A stretch of 64,000 nt of DNA from Mesocentrotus franciscanus (taxonomy: Eukaryota; Echinodermata; Echinoidea; Camarodonta; Strongylocentrotidae), in assembly GCA_037976565.1 (NCBI GenBank), contig CP137686.1, positions 836,646 through 900,645 on the forward strand, read 5' to 3'. The notes beneath the pieces are model-generated. The model was not told the origin of the DNA and searched no databases. It was given only the letters and a program-made list of their open reading frames with translations. The position numbers were made by a program, and so were the translations under genes. Every line of letters begins with the position of its first letter. Position 1 is the first letter of the stretch. Positions 11,899 to 25,200 of this stretch are shown piece by piece.

Positions 11899-12009
11899 TT
11901 ACTCGCTTCCTGGTATCTGGTGTGCATTAGGATGGAATGTTCCCTTTGTGGCATTCAGCTCGTTCCTAAAGTACTGTATTGTCTTCTCCAGCCCGTCATC
12001 CAGTGGAAC
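11899..12009 (-). CDS. UXS1: UXS1 coding exon 13 (terminal)
   Basis: Acceptor ...caccag lies just above 12009. It encodes [20 protein letters not shown], then [16 protein letters not shown] and TAA at 11899-11901. It matches the C-terminal helix of UXS1 (PLEEGLNKAIHYFR-like). The tail beyond is shorter and divergent. Confidence 0.93.
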   Translation of the reverse strand, partial: VPLDDGLEKTIQYFRNELNATKGTFHPNAHQIPGSE

Positions 12010-12394
12010 CTGGTGAAAAGGATGAGGACAACAAAAGAGTTGTTTACTGGATGAATTTCAAATTGCTTCTTTCCATTTTAAGATGCTTTGCCCTTGGTGT
12101 CGTTATGATATTGCACACTATCTGTTGTCCATCTCCCTCCCATATCACTCTCCCTCTCCTCCCTTCTTTATATCCTCCTAAATGTAACCATTCATCATTA
12201 TGATCATCATCACCATCATCATCATCACCATCACCAGCATATTCATCATCACCATCATCATCATCACCAGCATCATCACCATCATCATCATCATCATCAT
12301 CATCATCACCATCACCATCATCATCACCATCACCAGCATATTCATCATCATCACCATCACCAGCATATTCATCATCATCACCATCACCATCATC

Positions 12395-12440
<46 letters not shown>

Positions 12441-12585
12441 CCATCACCATCATCATCATCATCACCAGCATCATCACCATCACCATCATCATCTCCCTCT
12501 TCTCCCCATCATTGCTGAAATCATCATCACCATCATCCCCATCATCATCATCATCACCAGCATCATCATCATCATCATCACCAGC

Positions 12586-12616
<31 letters not shown>

Positions 12617-12627
12617 CCATCATCACC

Positions 12628-12659
<32 letters not shown>

Positions 12660-13171
12660 CACCATCATCATCATCACCAGCATCATCACCATCACCAGCA
12701 TCATCACCATCACTATCACCATCTTCAGGGGGGAAACCTGCGTATCCCAATCAGTCATATCGGGATGAGAAACCAGAGGGTTACAGTGATGCAGTTTGTT
12801 TTTTCTCCGATGCACAGGTGATGCCAATTACTAAATAATAATAATATTGCAATAATTAGACTGCTTACCTTTGGTTCCCAGTTTAATAATGTCCTCGCCT
12901 TGGTAATATCAGGTTTTCTCTTTTGAGGATCATCTTCAGCGGCTTTGACATGTGAGATTACACTACCTCCTCCTGGGTAATAAAACAAATGTATAAAAAA
13001 TGAATGATAACTATGTAAGTCAGTAATAGTTATAATAATGATTTTTTTTTTAAAGGAGGAAAAGAAGGTAAAGAAGATGGAGAAGAAAAAGAGGAAGAAG
13101 GGGAAGGATAAGAAGAAGGAGAGGAAGAGGAAGAAGGAGAATGAAAGGAGGAGAAGGAGAAGAAGAAGAAG

Positions 13172-13212
<41 letters not shown>

Positions 13213-16200
13213 GAAAAAACTGACAATACAAATGACCAGATCAGAAGGGTATTGACTCATTTTATGCCATTTTGGGGCCAGTTTCTCAAAACTGCCACAA
13301 GTCTATTAAAGTTCATGGACCTCCCATACAAATGTATGTTCATTCTATAATAATTTTCAATGGGATGTCCAAGAAGTTACTTGTAGAATTGTGACAGTTT
13401 CGACGAAACGGCCCCCTGGCTCTCAATAGCCAATAGACCATTTTCGTACTGTAATCAAATTTAATGCACCAATCTTTGTTAAGTGCCTCGCTAAAAATTA
13501 TTTTATTCACCTGCTACAAATAATTTAAATAGTCAGAATGCGAATTGCAAACATTACATGTTGTTATCTTAACAAAGATTTGTGCATTAAATTTTGATTA
13601 CATAATGAAATGGTCTATTCTTTAGAAATCTTACCTATTTTGTTTTTAATTATTTCTGCAAATTCAAGAATTGTATGCTCCTCAGGATTGCCCTGTAAAT
13701 GAAATTAAAATAAATTAGATTCATCATAATCATTAATCATAATAATAATAATTGGTTTCATTCAATATAGCGCCTGTTTTCAGATGTTTTTTCAAATCAT
13801 TAAAGATAAAAAGTGAAATGCAATACAGAGTTTGCCTAGGAGGAGGGGGTCTGAATTTGACTAAACTGTTATTAGACATTCAATAGTATTTCACAAACAA
13901 GAATGCAGTTGCTCTACACATGTGAAGCCCTAGGGGACATTGAAATTCAGCAAAAAGCCTTGAGAAGTTTGACAGAGAGTACAAAGTCATGTGAACCTTG
14001 GAGTATTCTTCCACAAAGTTCAATATGATAACTATTTTGTGTATTCTGTATACCATGGCTATTGAATGTCTCATGGAAGCACTCTCTTCAAGTTGACATT
14101 TCTTTCATTCATTTATAAAAATTACAAGCAAACATTTATTGAACAGATCATGAAATTACAATGCATAAAGGAGGAAACAGCTTATAAAAGGCAAGAACCT
14201 TATTGGTGCTGCCATAGAATAAAGACAGGTACATAAGTATAGTGAATCCAATGCATAACCAATTCAAGGAAAGCTCAAATTGGCTCAGAATTGTTGTGAC
14301 GCCATTTTAGATGTGCTATTATCTAAGATTTGAAGCCGATTTGTCTTTTACACCGACCAGAAGGCTTAAATGCACTAAAACTGTAATTGTTAGCATTAAT
14401 CAGAATTTCAATCAGGATGATAATTTTTGTTTACATTGCAATATCCAATAAAACTGTGATTTCTCAGATAGTTGGGTTGCAGAGAGATTGTGAAGTGTGG
14501 GATGGGCTCTAGCTTTAATCAGTCACCCTAGGGTACATTAAAGATACTATGTCCCTTTGCAGCCAACATCAAATTCTGTAGAACTTTGCAGGAATTATGA
14601 ATATGTCATGTATGTCCTATCTGTGAAATTTAAACGTTAGCAGTGTCCTAATATTCAAATTATGCAAGGAAACCCGTTTACTTGCTAGACTTCACTGTCA
14701 GACACTATTGAGTGACTGACTGGCTTTTTTCATCTTTGGTAATAACATACATAAAATGAGCTGTAAAGGGTACATGAGCATTTGTCTACATCAATAACCC
14801 ACTTCTTGTAATGGCCAAAATTAAACTGATTGAATCTTTGCGCAGCATAAAACGTACGACCATTCGGTACAATGGTCTGAAAAATCAGACTATTACTTAC
14901 TGGCTCTATAGCTCCTAAGTCGATTCGACAACTAATAGTCGTTATTTTCCCACTTAAAGACATTTTCAAGCCCCCTTTTTTAGGGAAGTTCTAAATTAGT
15001 ATTGTCTTTCAAATGCCGTTGGAATTTAACCTTTTCATATTTTTGGCCTGCAAATGGGACATAGTACCTTTAAAATCTATGATCTCCAGAAAATATTTTG
15101 ATACAAAGTTTTAGGCACCAAAACTCAGACATATGAAAGAGATCCTATAGTAAATACAGGTATACTTACTATGTTTACAGGTGATGATACATTGCTATTC
15201 ATGAGCAAAATAAGACCGCTCACAAGATCACTGCAAGAAGGGAAAAGACAAGGGGGTGAAAGGTTAAAGGTCATGTAGAGTTTTGCAAGCCCTCTCCAAA
15301 AAATTGCCAGATTTCTTTGAATTTAGATGATAAATAGCAAGATATTAAAAACAATAAGATAATGTGAAGTTTCTTCTTCCTCCTCAAATGGCATAATTAA
15401 ACGACAGCTCCACAACATGAAACTCTTGTGAGTTGTTAGAGACAACCCTTTTTGTAGTGCTCAAGAAACTTGGACAAGTTCAGTGATGTGATTAATCATT
15501 TTGCAACAATTTACTTTCTGGTTTCTAGTTTATTTCAATTTTTATTTGCACTGCTTTGCAATCAGCTTAATGAATCATGTCTGAACAAGACATTTCTTCT
15601 TTTACAACTTAAATCTTCAAAAAGAATCTTAACAGCTGTTTCGCATTTCTGCTATTCAGTTCTCTAGGAAACGACCTCGTTCATCCAAACTGAGAGAGAG
15701 CAACATGTTTGCAAGCACAAAGAGAAGGGCACTAGCTTGACCACCATTACCTGACATATTGGAAGGAGCGCGTTTGTTGTCCTTTTCCAAATATCGTGAT
15801 TGGTTCATTTTGGAGGGCTTGTAGAATGAAGTTACTGACGACCCGCCCATCGTTCATGTGCATACGAGGTCCAAAGGTGTTGAAAATCCTGGCAACTCGG
15901 ACTTCAACTTTATCCTGGAAAAAGATGAAGATTGGTTGGAATATCACAATTGTGAAGATTACAGATAATGCATGGAAACGTTACTATAAGTAGTACACCC
16001 CTCTCCTCTCTCTCTCTCTCTATTATCTATCTATCCTTCCTCTCTCTCTCTATCCTTCCTTCTCTCTCTCTCTCCTTCCTTCTCTCTATCTATTTTTACT
16101 TCCTTCTCTCTCTGTCTCTCTCTCCCTATTTTGTACTTCTCTCTCTCTCTCTCTTTCTATCCTTCCTTCTCTCTCTCTATTTTTACTTCCTTCTCTGTCT

Positions 16201-19200
16201 CTCTCTCCCTATTTTTACTTCTCTATCTCTCTCTCTCTCTCTCTCTCTTCCATCTCTCTGTCTTTCTTAATCTCTCTCCCTTCTCTTCTTTCTTATTATC
16301 ATTCGTTTCTCTCTTTATTATTATGATAAACATGGCACTTGTCTACCGGTTCTTCCTGTTTATCTGACCTACAATGTATATGTATGTCACACTCTAAATC
16401 TTTCCATCTCCCTTTTAAAATTTCTTACATACCACTGAGGGCCTGGGGCATCAATTTCATTCATCATTCAATAATATTTAACTCCACTGCTTTGGCCCAA
16501 GTTTAATTTCATTCATTGTATACCGGTAATTACTCCATGCATTGAACCATGAATTAACAAAGGGTAGCAAGTTTCAGTGCATATGTAACCTAAATACCAA
16601 CTCTATTCCATTATATTCTTTTATATCTCTATATTCCATTATATTCCATTATATCTCTCTATTCCATTATCTTCCATTATATCTCTCTATTCCATTATAT
16701 TCTATTATATCTTTCTATTCCATTATATTCCATTATATCTCTCTATTCCATCCTATCTATACAAAATTCAAGCCTTCCAGGCAAGAGATAAAAGGCTGAG
16801 GTTTATTTTAGAGAGATGATTGAGTTCTGAACTTCTGGTAAAGGGGATTAATAATTTATAAGCTTTCTCGTCACCTTTTATGTAGGTTTGGGAAATTATC
16901 ATAGTAAACATGTCTCCTGAAAAGGCTTGCTATTCCAATGCCCTTGTTTTGGATATATAACGAAAAAAACAGCTGAAAAGTTTGGACTAAACACTTGGGT
17001 GTAGTCCCATTTACCCATTCAGTGTTCAGTGTCAATTGCAGGTTATTTGCGATTGATATTAATCGTAAATATTTACATATCAGACTAGGGATCGATAAGA
17101 GGACTTGCGATTGATTTGGATCAATTAATAGCAACTCTTTATAAAACGGGGCCCTGATCATAATAATCTATAAACCTGATAATACTAGAAACTGCTTTGC
17201 AGACTTTTGAAAACATCCTACTTCACCGTGTGAGTCACAAGAAGGAAACCCAGATTCTTGTCGCAATCAGTTGTTTATGAAGATTTAGTCCAAGATACTC
17301 ATATTGAACCCATTGCAATTAATTATTTCTTTAATTTGAACATTGATCAATCAAATCTTGTCATGGAGAGCTGAACACTAACGCTTTTTGTGATTCATGT
17401 CAAATTTGGCTCTGCCTATTAAGTGTGGAATGTATTTGATGATAAATGCAGGCTTGGGTGAACAATATTCATTCCAAACGAATGCACTCAAAACATTAAA
17501 GGTAAAGACCAGTTTTGGAAACGCCCCTCTCAAAAAATGAAATGGAAGCTCTTATTACCAATCATGTGAAAGAATATGTTTTGACTAATACGTGATGATA
17601 CAAATTTTGCTGGGAAACCGCCTATTAATTGATATATTTGGTAAATTATTATATCTATTGGGACCAAATAGATATCGCGCACGTGGTCGCGTAGGCCCAT
17701 ATACATCTTACTGTGTACAGTGCTTGTAACTTTACCAAGACTTGGCCAAATTTCTTATTATTTTGATGATTCCAGAACCTTGCAGTACACACCAATACTT
17801 ATATGCTAGATGATCAACCTTTTCTGATCGATTCCACAACGTTTCTTTCACAATGCCATAGCATGACAAGAACTTGTCTTTGTCTTTAAAGATCAGGTTC
17901 ATTGATTTTAAAAACTAACTTTATTGTCATTATTGCAAAGGTAACACTTTAATTTGACAAGGTTATCAAAATTCCATGCTCGGAAACATTCGAAGTAATG
18001 ATTATTATGAATTACAAAACTCTTTAATACAGCCCCGACATAGCACCTGAAATGCTCTCCGATCGCTGCTGAGATGTGTGACATCACATGTTGATTGTTG
18101 AACATGATTTGCACAAGCAGACGATGTCCCATGACATCTCACACATTTTCAGTGCCTGTTTCGTCGTCTTCTCTTCAGTTATTTCTCTTACTTCACTACC
18201 GTCAGACTAAATGTTTAATCTATTGCCTCACTCTAAACCCCGCGCATGGTATTATTTTGATGAAAAATGCAGCGATAAAAAAATTAAGGAATCCGTCGCT
18301 TGTAAACAAAATAAGACGCCATTGTATTTTCAGCTGCATACACCGCGGTATGTTCGGCGTTTCAAGAGGGAACAAATGCGTCCATGCTTTCATTCCAGGG
18401 TTTTAAATTTGAAAGTGTGGTTTCTTTGATTGTTCATTAACCCCTATCCTGTGTATTTACAAACAAAAGAATTTAGTTATCAGAATCGGGTCATATCCCT
18501 TTTGAATGGTGTAAAATTCCATCACATTTATATACACTAAACTCATTATAATTTGAGAAATAATAGCATTGCAATTATGTTCATTCTTTATGGGATGTCG
18601 TCTGCTTGGGCAGGATTGGTTCATATTGTGACGGCATTAAAACATCGTTATTTTTCTGGCGAATCTCTCGCATATCCCAGATGCTATGGAGGTGGTTTTA
18701 TTTGTATTTGTATAAATCATCCGATTTGTAGTTGACCTACAACTTGTACGATGGCCATCTATTAGCTTACCAGTTTCTAGTAATATGTTATTTGCCATAT
18801 TTGTGATTTTCTTTGAACCCACACTTTAATGAAGCAACTCCTACACACATACCATTCAATCCCAACTGGGCCAAGGTCATTTTGACATGCTTTCTGAAAA
18901 AGGGCAGTGCTCAGTCACCCGTGATCACATTTAATAGAGGAACAAGCTTTCAAATTCTAGAAGATGTACTCACACCATTACCAGTATATCATATTTCAGC
19001 AATTATACACAGTTTTTAAAATACTATACATCAGGAGTGGCCAACCTATTAAAACTCACGGGCCAGCCGCCACAGCTAACGATTGGCATAACTTGGCAAG
19101 CCGTAGGTAGTCTTCTCCCAAAAAAAACACACTCATGCAGTACGTGTACACACCTGCAATTTTGCAAACATATTTGTATATTTACAAACGGTACTGCGTG

Positions 19201-22200
19201 CGGAAATTACAAACTGAGATTAACACAGCGAGTGATGTTAATGTCGTTACCTTTTCAAATAAAGCTCCTTCAGAGAACTACTAGCACAATTATACCTTAT
19301 TTGTGTGAGCGTAGCTAACACATGGTTTCTGCAACTCTTTTTCCCTCATCCTAGATTTATAAATCTAATCATAAAATGTTATACACCTGATAATTTCAGT
19401 ATCAATGCACACTTTTGAAATGTAATCCCTTATAGGACTATAGGACACCCAGGCGGATGACTGAAGCCTGCGTTGTGTGTTTAACGTACCCCTCTCCTTG
19501 TTTCATAGACGCAGGCTATGTTAAGTGGAAAACACTCCGTCCCTCGGATAGGACGTTAAATGGAGGCCCCGTCCCGTGTACAGGAGAGTCACCACCCTTG
19601 CACGTTAAGAACCCACTGCACTATTCGTATAAGATTAGGGGGAAACCCCAGTGTAGTGGTTCACCTGCACACCCCAGTATACCCAGATGGACCTTGTGGA
19701 AGATTAGCCCTGTGCTAAACAAGTTATCCAATAAAGTCTACTACTACTACTACTACTACTATAAGAGCACTATACCTGCTTTTCGTATGCGTAGCACATG
19801 GTTTCAGCAACCCTCTTGCCCTCATCATAACATGCCCTAGGACCAATAGGGTTCACATGACCCCAGTACTCCTCCTTCTGGGGGTGCTCCTCAGGATCTA
19901 GCAAACAATACATGGAAAGAAGATTTACAAAATAACTTTTAATATGCAAATTATGAGATGCCGACTATTTCTTGAAGAAATGAAAACTTTATACTTATAG
20001 TTAAAGATAAAGGCCAGTTCTGGTCATGCGATTGCATTGTGAAAGAAACGTTGTGAAATCGATCAGAAAAGGTTGATCATCTAGCATATAAGTATTGGTG
20101 TGTACTGCAAGGTTCTGGAATCATCAAAATGATAAGAAATTTGGCCCAGTCTTGGTAAAGTTACAAGCACTGTACACAGAAAGATGTATATGGGACTACA
20201 CGACCACGTGCGAGATATCTATTTGGTCCCAATAGATATAATAATTTACCAAATATATCAATTATTAGGCGGTTTCCCAGCAAAATTTTTATCATCACAT
20301 ATTAGTACAAACATATTCTTTCACATGATTGGTAATAACAGCTTCCATTTCATTTTTTTTTTTTTTTGGTTCCCAATACTGGTCTTTCCCTTTAATCAAC
20401 AAACAGAAAATAAAATCTTTATAAGTCAGATTGCTATCAAAGAAACTGTTTGAGATGATCATTATTTCTATCTTTCTGTTATTGATTGGGATTTCTAATG
20501 TTACAGTTTGTATCACTGTGAACATGAAGGACAAAGAAAGAGGACAAAATATACAGTTCCTCATTCTACCCTCAATAATTGCTGTGGTAGACAAAGGAAC
20601 ATCCCTTCACTGCTATTATGTAAAGATGTTTTGAACAGGTGTCACATGCATATTCACCTGTTCTACTTATTTTACATAATAGCAGTGAAGGGATGTTCCT
20701 TTGTCTACCACAGCAATTATTGAGGGTAGAATGAGGAACTGTATTTTGTCCTCTTTCTTTGTCCGTCATGTTCATAGTGTATGTAGCTGTACAGACTACA
20801 CAATTACGGTAAGCTACATGTACATAATGTGATACCCAAGTCAAACAGCAGAGACAGACACCATATTGACATTAGACACCATAAAGTCATTACATTTTCC
20901 CAAATGGTCTAGAATTTGTTGACTTATATTGGTTGAATAAAAGTTGGTTTGGCAATGTAACAATGTAAAACATTTAGAAACGTAGTATTAAGCACTATAC
21001 AAATGTGAATATTATTATCATTATTATTATAAATAGAATGATATCGAAAGAAATCCAGCTTTCAAAAGGTCCATGAAATATATGACTTTGGACTGCTTGA
21101 GGTAAAAATCAAAATGTTCCTCCTCCTCCTCATCATCCCAATCACAATATTATTGGTATCATTACCATCTTCATCAACATCATCACCATCAATATCACCA
21201 TCCTTTTAATCATCAACAACATCATTATCATCATCAGTTCATCACCATCACCATCACCATCATCAACACTCATCATCATTATCATCATCAGTTCATCACC
21301 ATCACCATCACCATCATCAACACTCATCATCACCATCACCATCATCAACACTCATCATCATTATCATTATCAGTTCATCACCCATCACCATCACCATCAT
21401 CACACTCATCATCATTATCATTATCAGTTCATCACCATCACCATCATCAACACTCATCATCATTATCATCATCAGTTCATCACCATCACCATCATCAACA
21501 CTCATCATCATTATCATCATCAGTTCATCACCATCACCATCACCATCATCAACACTCATCATCATTATCATTATCAGTTCATCACCATCACCATCACCAT
21601 CATCAACACTCATCATCATTATCATCATCAGTTCATCACCATCACCATCATCATCATTATCATCATCAGTTCATCACCATCACCATCACCATCATCAACA
21701 CTCATCATCATAATCATTATCAGTTCATCACCATCACCATCATCATCATCAACACTCATCATCATTATCATTATCAGTTCATCACCATCACCATCACCAT
21801 CATCAACACTCATCATCATTATCATCATCAGTTCATCACCATCACCATCACCATCATCAACACTCATCATCATTATCATTATCAGTTCATCACCATCACC
21901 ATCACCATCATCAACACTCATCATCATTATCATTATCAGTTCATCACCATCACCATCACCATCATCAACACTCATCATCATTATCATTATCAGTTCATCA
22001 CCAGCACCATCATCATCATCAACACTCATCATCATTATCATCATCAGTTCATCACCATCATCAACACTCATCATCATTATCATCATCAGTTCATCACCAT
22101 CACCATCACCATCATCAACACTCATCATCATTATCATTATCAGTTCATCACCATCACCATCACCATCATCAACACTCATCATTTTGACATGCTTTCTGAA

Positions 22201-25200
22201 AAAGGGCAGTGCTCAGTCACCCGTGATCACATTTAATAGAGGAACAAGCTTTCAAATTCTAGAAGATGCACTCACACCATTACCAGTATATCATATTTCA
22301 GCAATTATACACAGTTTTTAAGATACTATACATGTATGTGCTTGAATTCAGGTTTGATTTTTATTGACTCACACAGTATAACTGTTTTGCGTAGGTGTAG
22401 CACATGGTTTCTGCCATGCTCTTGCCCTGATCACAGATTTAATACAAATCTGCTCATAAAAATTTGTAACCTTAATAATTCCAATATCAATGTACACTTT
22501 TCAAATAAAGCTCCTTCAAAGAACTACTAGCACAATTATACCTTATTTGTGTGAGCGTAGCTAACACATGGTTTCTGCAACTCTTTTTCCCTCATCCCAG
22601 ATTTATAAATCTAATCATAAAATGTTATACACCTGATAATTTCAGTATCAATGCACACTTTTGAAATGTAATCCCTTATAGGACTATAGGACACCCAGGC
22701 GGATGACTGAAGCCTGCGTTGTGTGTTTAACGTACCCCTCTCCTTGTTTCATAGACGCAGGCTATGTTAAGTGGAAAACACTCCGTCCCTCGGATAGGGC
22801 GTTAAATGGAGGCCCCGTCCGTGTACAGGAGAGTCACCACCCTTGAGCGTTAAGAACCCACTGCACTATTCGTTTAAGATTAGGGAAACCCCAGTGTAGT
22901 GGTTCACCTGCACACCCCAGTATACCCAGATGGACCTTGTGGAAGATTAGCCCTGTGCTAAACAAGTTATCCAATAAAGTCTACTACTACTACTACTACT
23001 ACTATAAGAGCACTATACCTGCTTTTCGTATGCGTAGCACATGGTTTAGAAACGTAGTATTAAGCACTATACAAATGTGAATATTATTAGGTGGGCTGTA
23101 TATAATACAGACCACCTTATGTTTTCGTTAGAATTGCCTTTATTATTTATTTATTTATTTATTCTTTATTTATTTTTCTTATTTCCACCCACTTTATTGT
23201 TAGCAAGATAATTTGAAAATGGCTCAATCAAATGCCTTGAAATTTGGCACACATATGTATAGGCATATGGACAAAGCAAAATAAGGTTTTCAACCTTGAC
23301 CTTGACTGATGACGTCATCTAGGCGCCATTTTGTAAAATTTTCTGAAAATCTACTCATGATCATATCTTCATAACGGAAAGTCGTTTCTCATTCATATTT
23401 ATCATGATCAAGGTCAATATCCGTCCGGTCAATTTCAGGTCAAAAACGCGCATGCATATGTCCGCGTGGCGCGCGCAAAATTAAAAAATGCTCTAAATCG
23501 TCTCAAATTCATTTTGGATACGTTTCAGGCCATTTTAAGCATTTTATAAAAATCGCGCACACGCACATGCGCGCGTTTTCGCGTAACACCATTACAGAAC
23601 ATAGAATCGCCATTTTTTTCTTTCATGATATTTCCCATATTTTTCGAACAATTTGATACCATGTTTATCTCTTTATGACCATTAATAACAAGATGAGCGT
23701 CCATTCAAGATAAATGTCCGTGCGCGCGAGCTCTTGTAATACATAGCATATATGGGCAAAAACATGCCTATACAAAATTCATTGTAACTCTTCAGAATGG
23801 ATGGAAACTCCCAATTTTTTTCATATTTGGATAGATTATGAGTCGGAGATATGATTTCATGTCTCATTTGACCCTCAATTAACTCATGACGTCATCATAA
23901 TGGCCTCCGAACTCAAAATTTCAATTTGCATATTATGACGTCAGCATATGTTTGGAAAATTGATTGTATCTCTGTAAATATTGATCGATTTTCTTCCAAA
24001 TTTTGATATGTTCTAGCTGAGACAATTTTCTACAAATACAGCACTACAATTTTTCATTTTGACAAAGGCATCATGGCGTATTTTTGCGATTAAAGGAGGC
24101 ATGTCAATTTTTCACATTTTGCGTGTATTCTCTACGGGACATGACTTTTTTCAAAACTGGATTCTACATTCCCGTCTTTCGCGAGCAATATCTCCGTCGT
24201 TTTAGTTTCGTTTTCACTGAGCTTCGAGTATGTTGTAGCTGAGACAATAAGCTATCACAAATGTGCCCTTTATTTTTCGATCAGATGCCGGGATCATGCT
24301 CATATTTCACTTGCAAAGTGGGATTTGAGAATTCCATTTTCCGTTCACGTGTAATGTCTATGTGGATTATTTTGGTATAGTGGTCATAGCACTTGCCTCC
24401 CATTTCGGCGACCCACGTTCGATTCCTGGTGGGTCAATTTTTTTTTTCATCAATAATTTATAGGAATATGTAATGTGTATGTGTATGCCTCAATCATTGA
24501 CAATATAATCACTAATATCGCTGAAATGATTCTTTTCCTACCCCTTCTTCTTCATTTACTTCTTCATAGTAGTAGTGGAAGTAGTAGTAGTAGTAGTAGT
24601 AGTAGTAATATCAGCAGTATCATAGTAATCATCATGATTATAATTTTTATATTTATTATTATAGTAAATATCGTAATTATAATCATTATTATAGTGATTA
24701 TTTGATATTGTTATTATTCTTATAGTTATTTGTATGCTTCTTCTTCTTAACATAATTATCGTATACACAGTACGTCATGTGCCAAGAATTTATTGCTATG
24801 ATACATCCAAGATGTCTACCAAAACTGTCAATTCGTTGCTGAAATATTAGCAAGCCAAAAGAAGAAACATTAGAATTTCTATTTTAAATTGAAATAAATT
24901 ATATAGGAGAAATAAGTAGAGAATACAATCATGATTTTGGTACTAGGGGATTAACATGGACATAATGCACTTGTTTACATGAACACATTATCTCTTATTT
25001 ATTCCACCTGCAATGTTTTCTGACTGTTTTCAAAACAATATCATGTTTGTCGATCATAGTTCTATGTAGCGTGATGTCTCATGGTAATTTAAGCAATTTA
25101 AGCAACAATTTCTGAATTTTAGCGACAATCGTTCGCCATTGTGCTCTTTATTACTACTGTGACGTGCAGTAATTACAAATTGAAATTTCAGGACTCATGA

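Larger units (their letters stand above)
18877..22182. repeat. Segmental duplication, copy A
   Basis: Starts TTTTGACATGCTTTCTGAAA and ends with a minisatellite. Blocks of it recur in the same order in 22183-28888: 18877-19020 with 22183-22330, 19250-19803 with 22498-23045, and 20972-22182 with 23046-28888. UXS1 exon 8 lies inside copy A only. Confidence 0.85.

Noticed and set aside
12178..12838. 190-212 codon frames on both strands
   Set aside because: They are translations of an (ATC)n array. The part near 12755-12838 is intron next to UXS1 exon 12.
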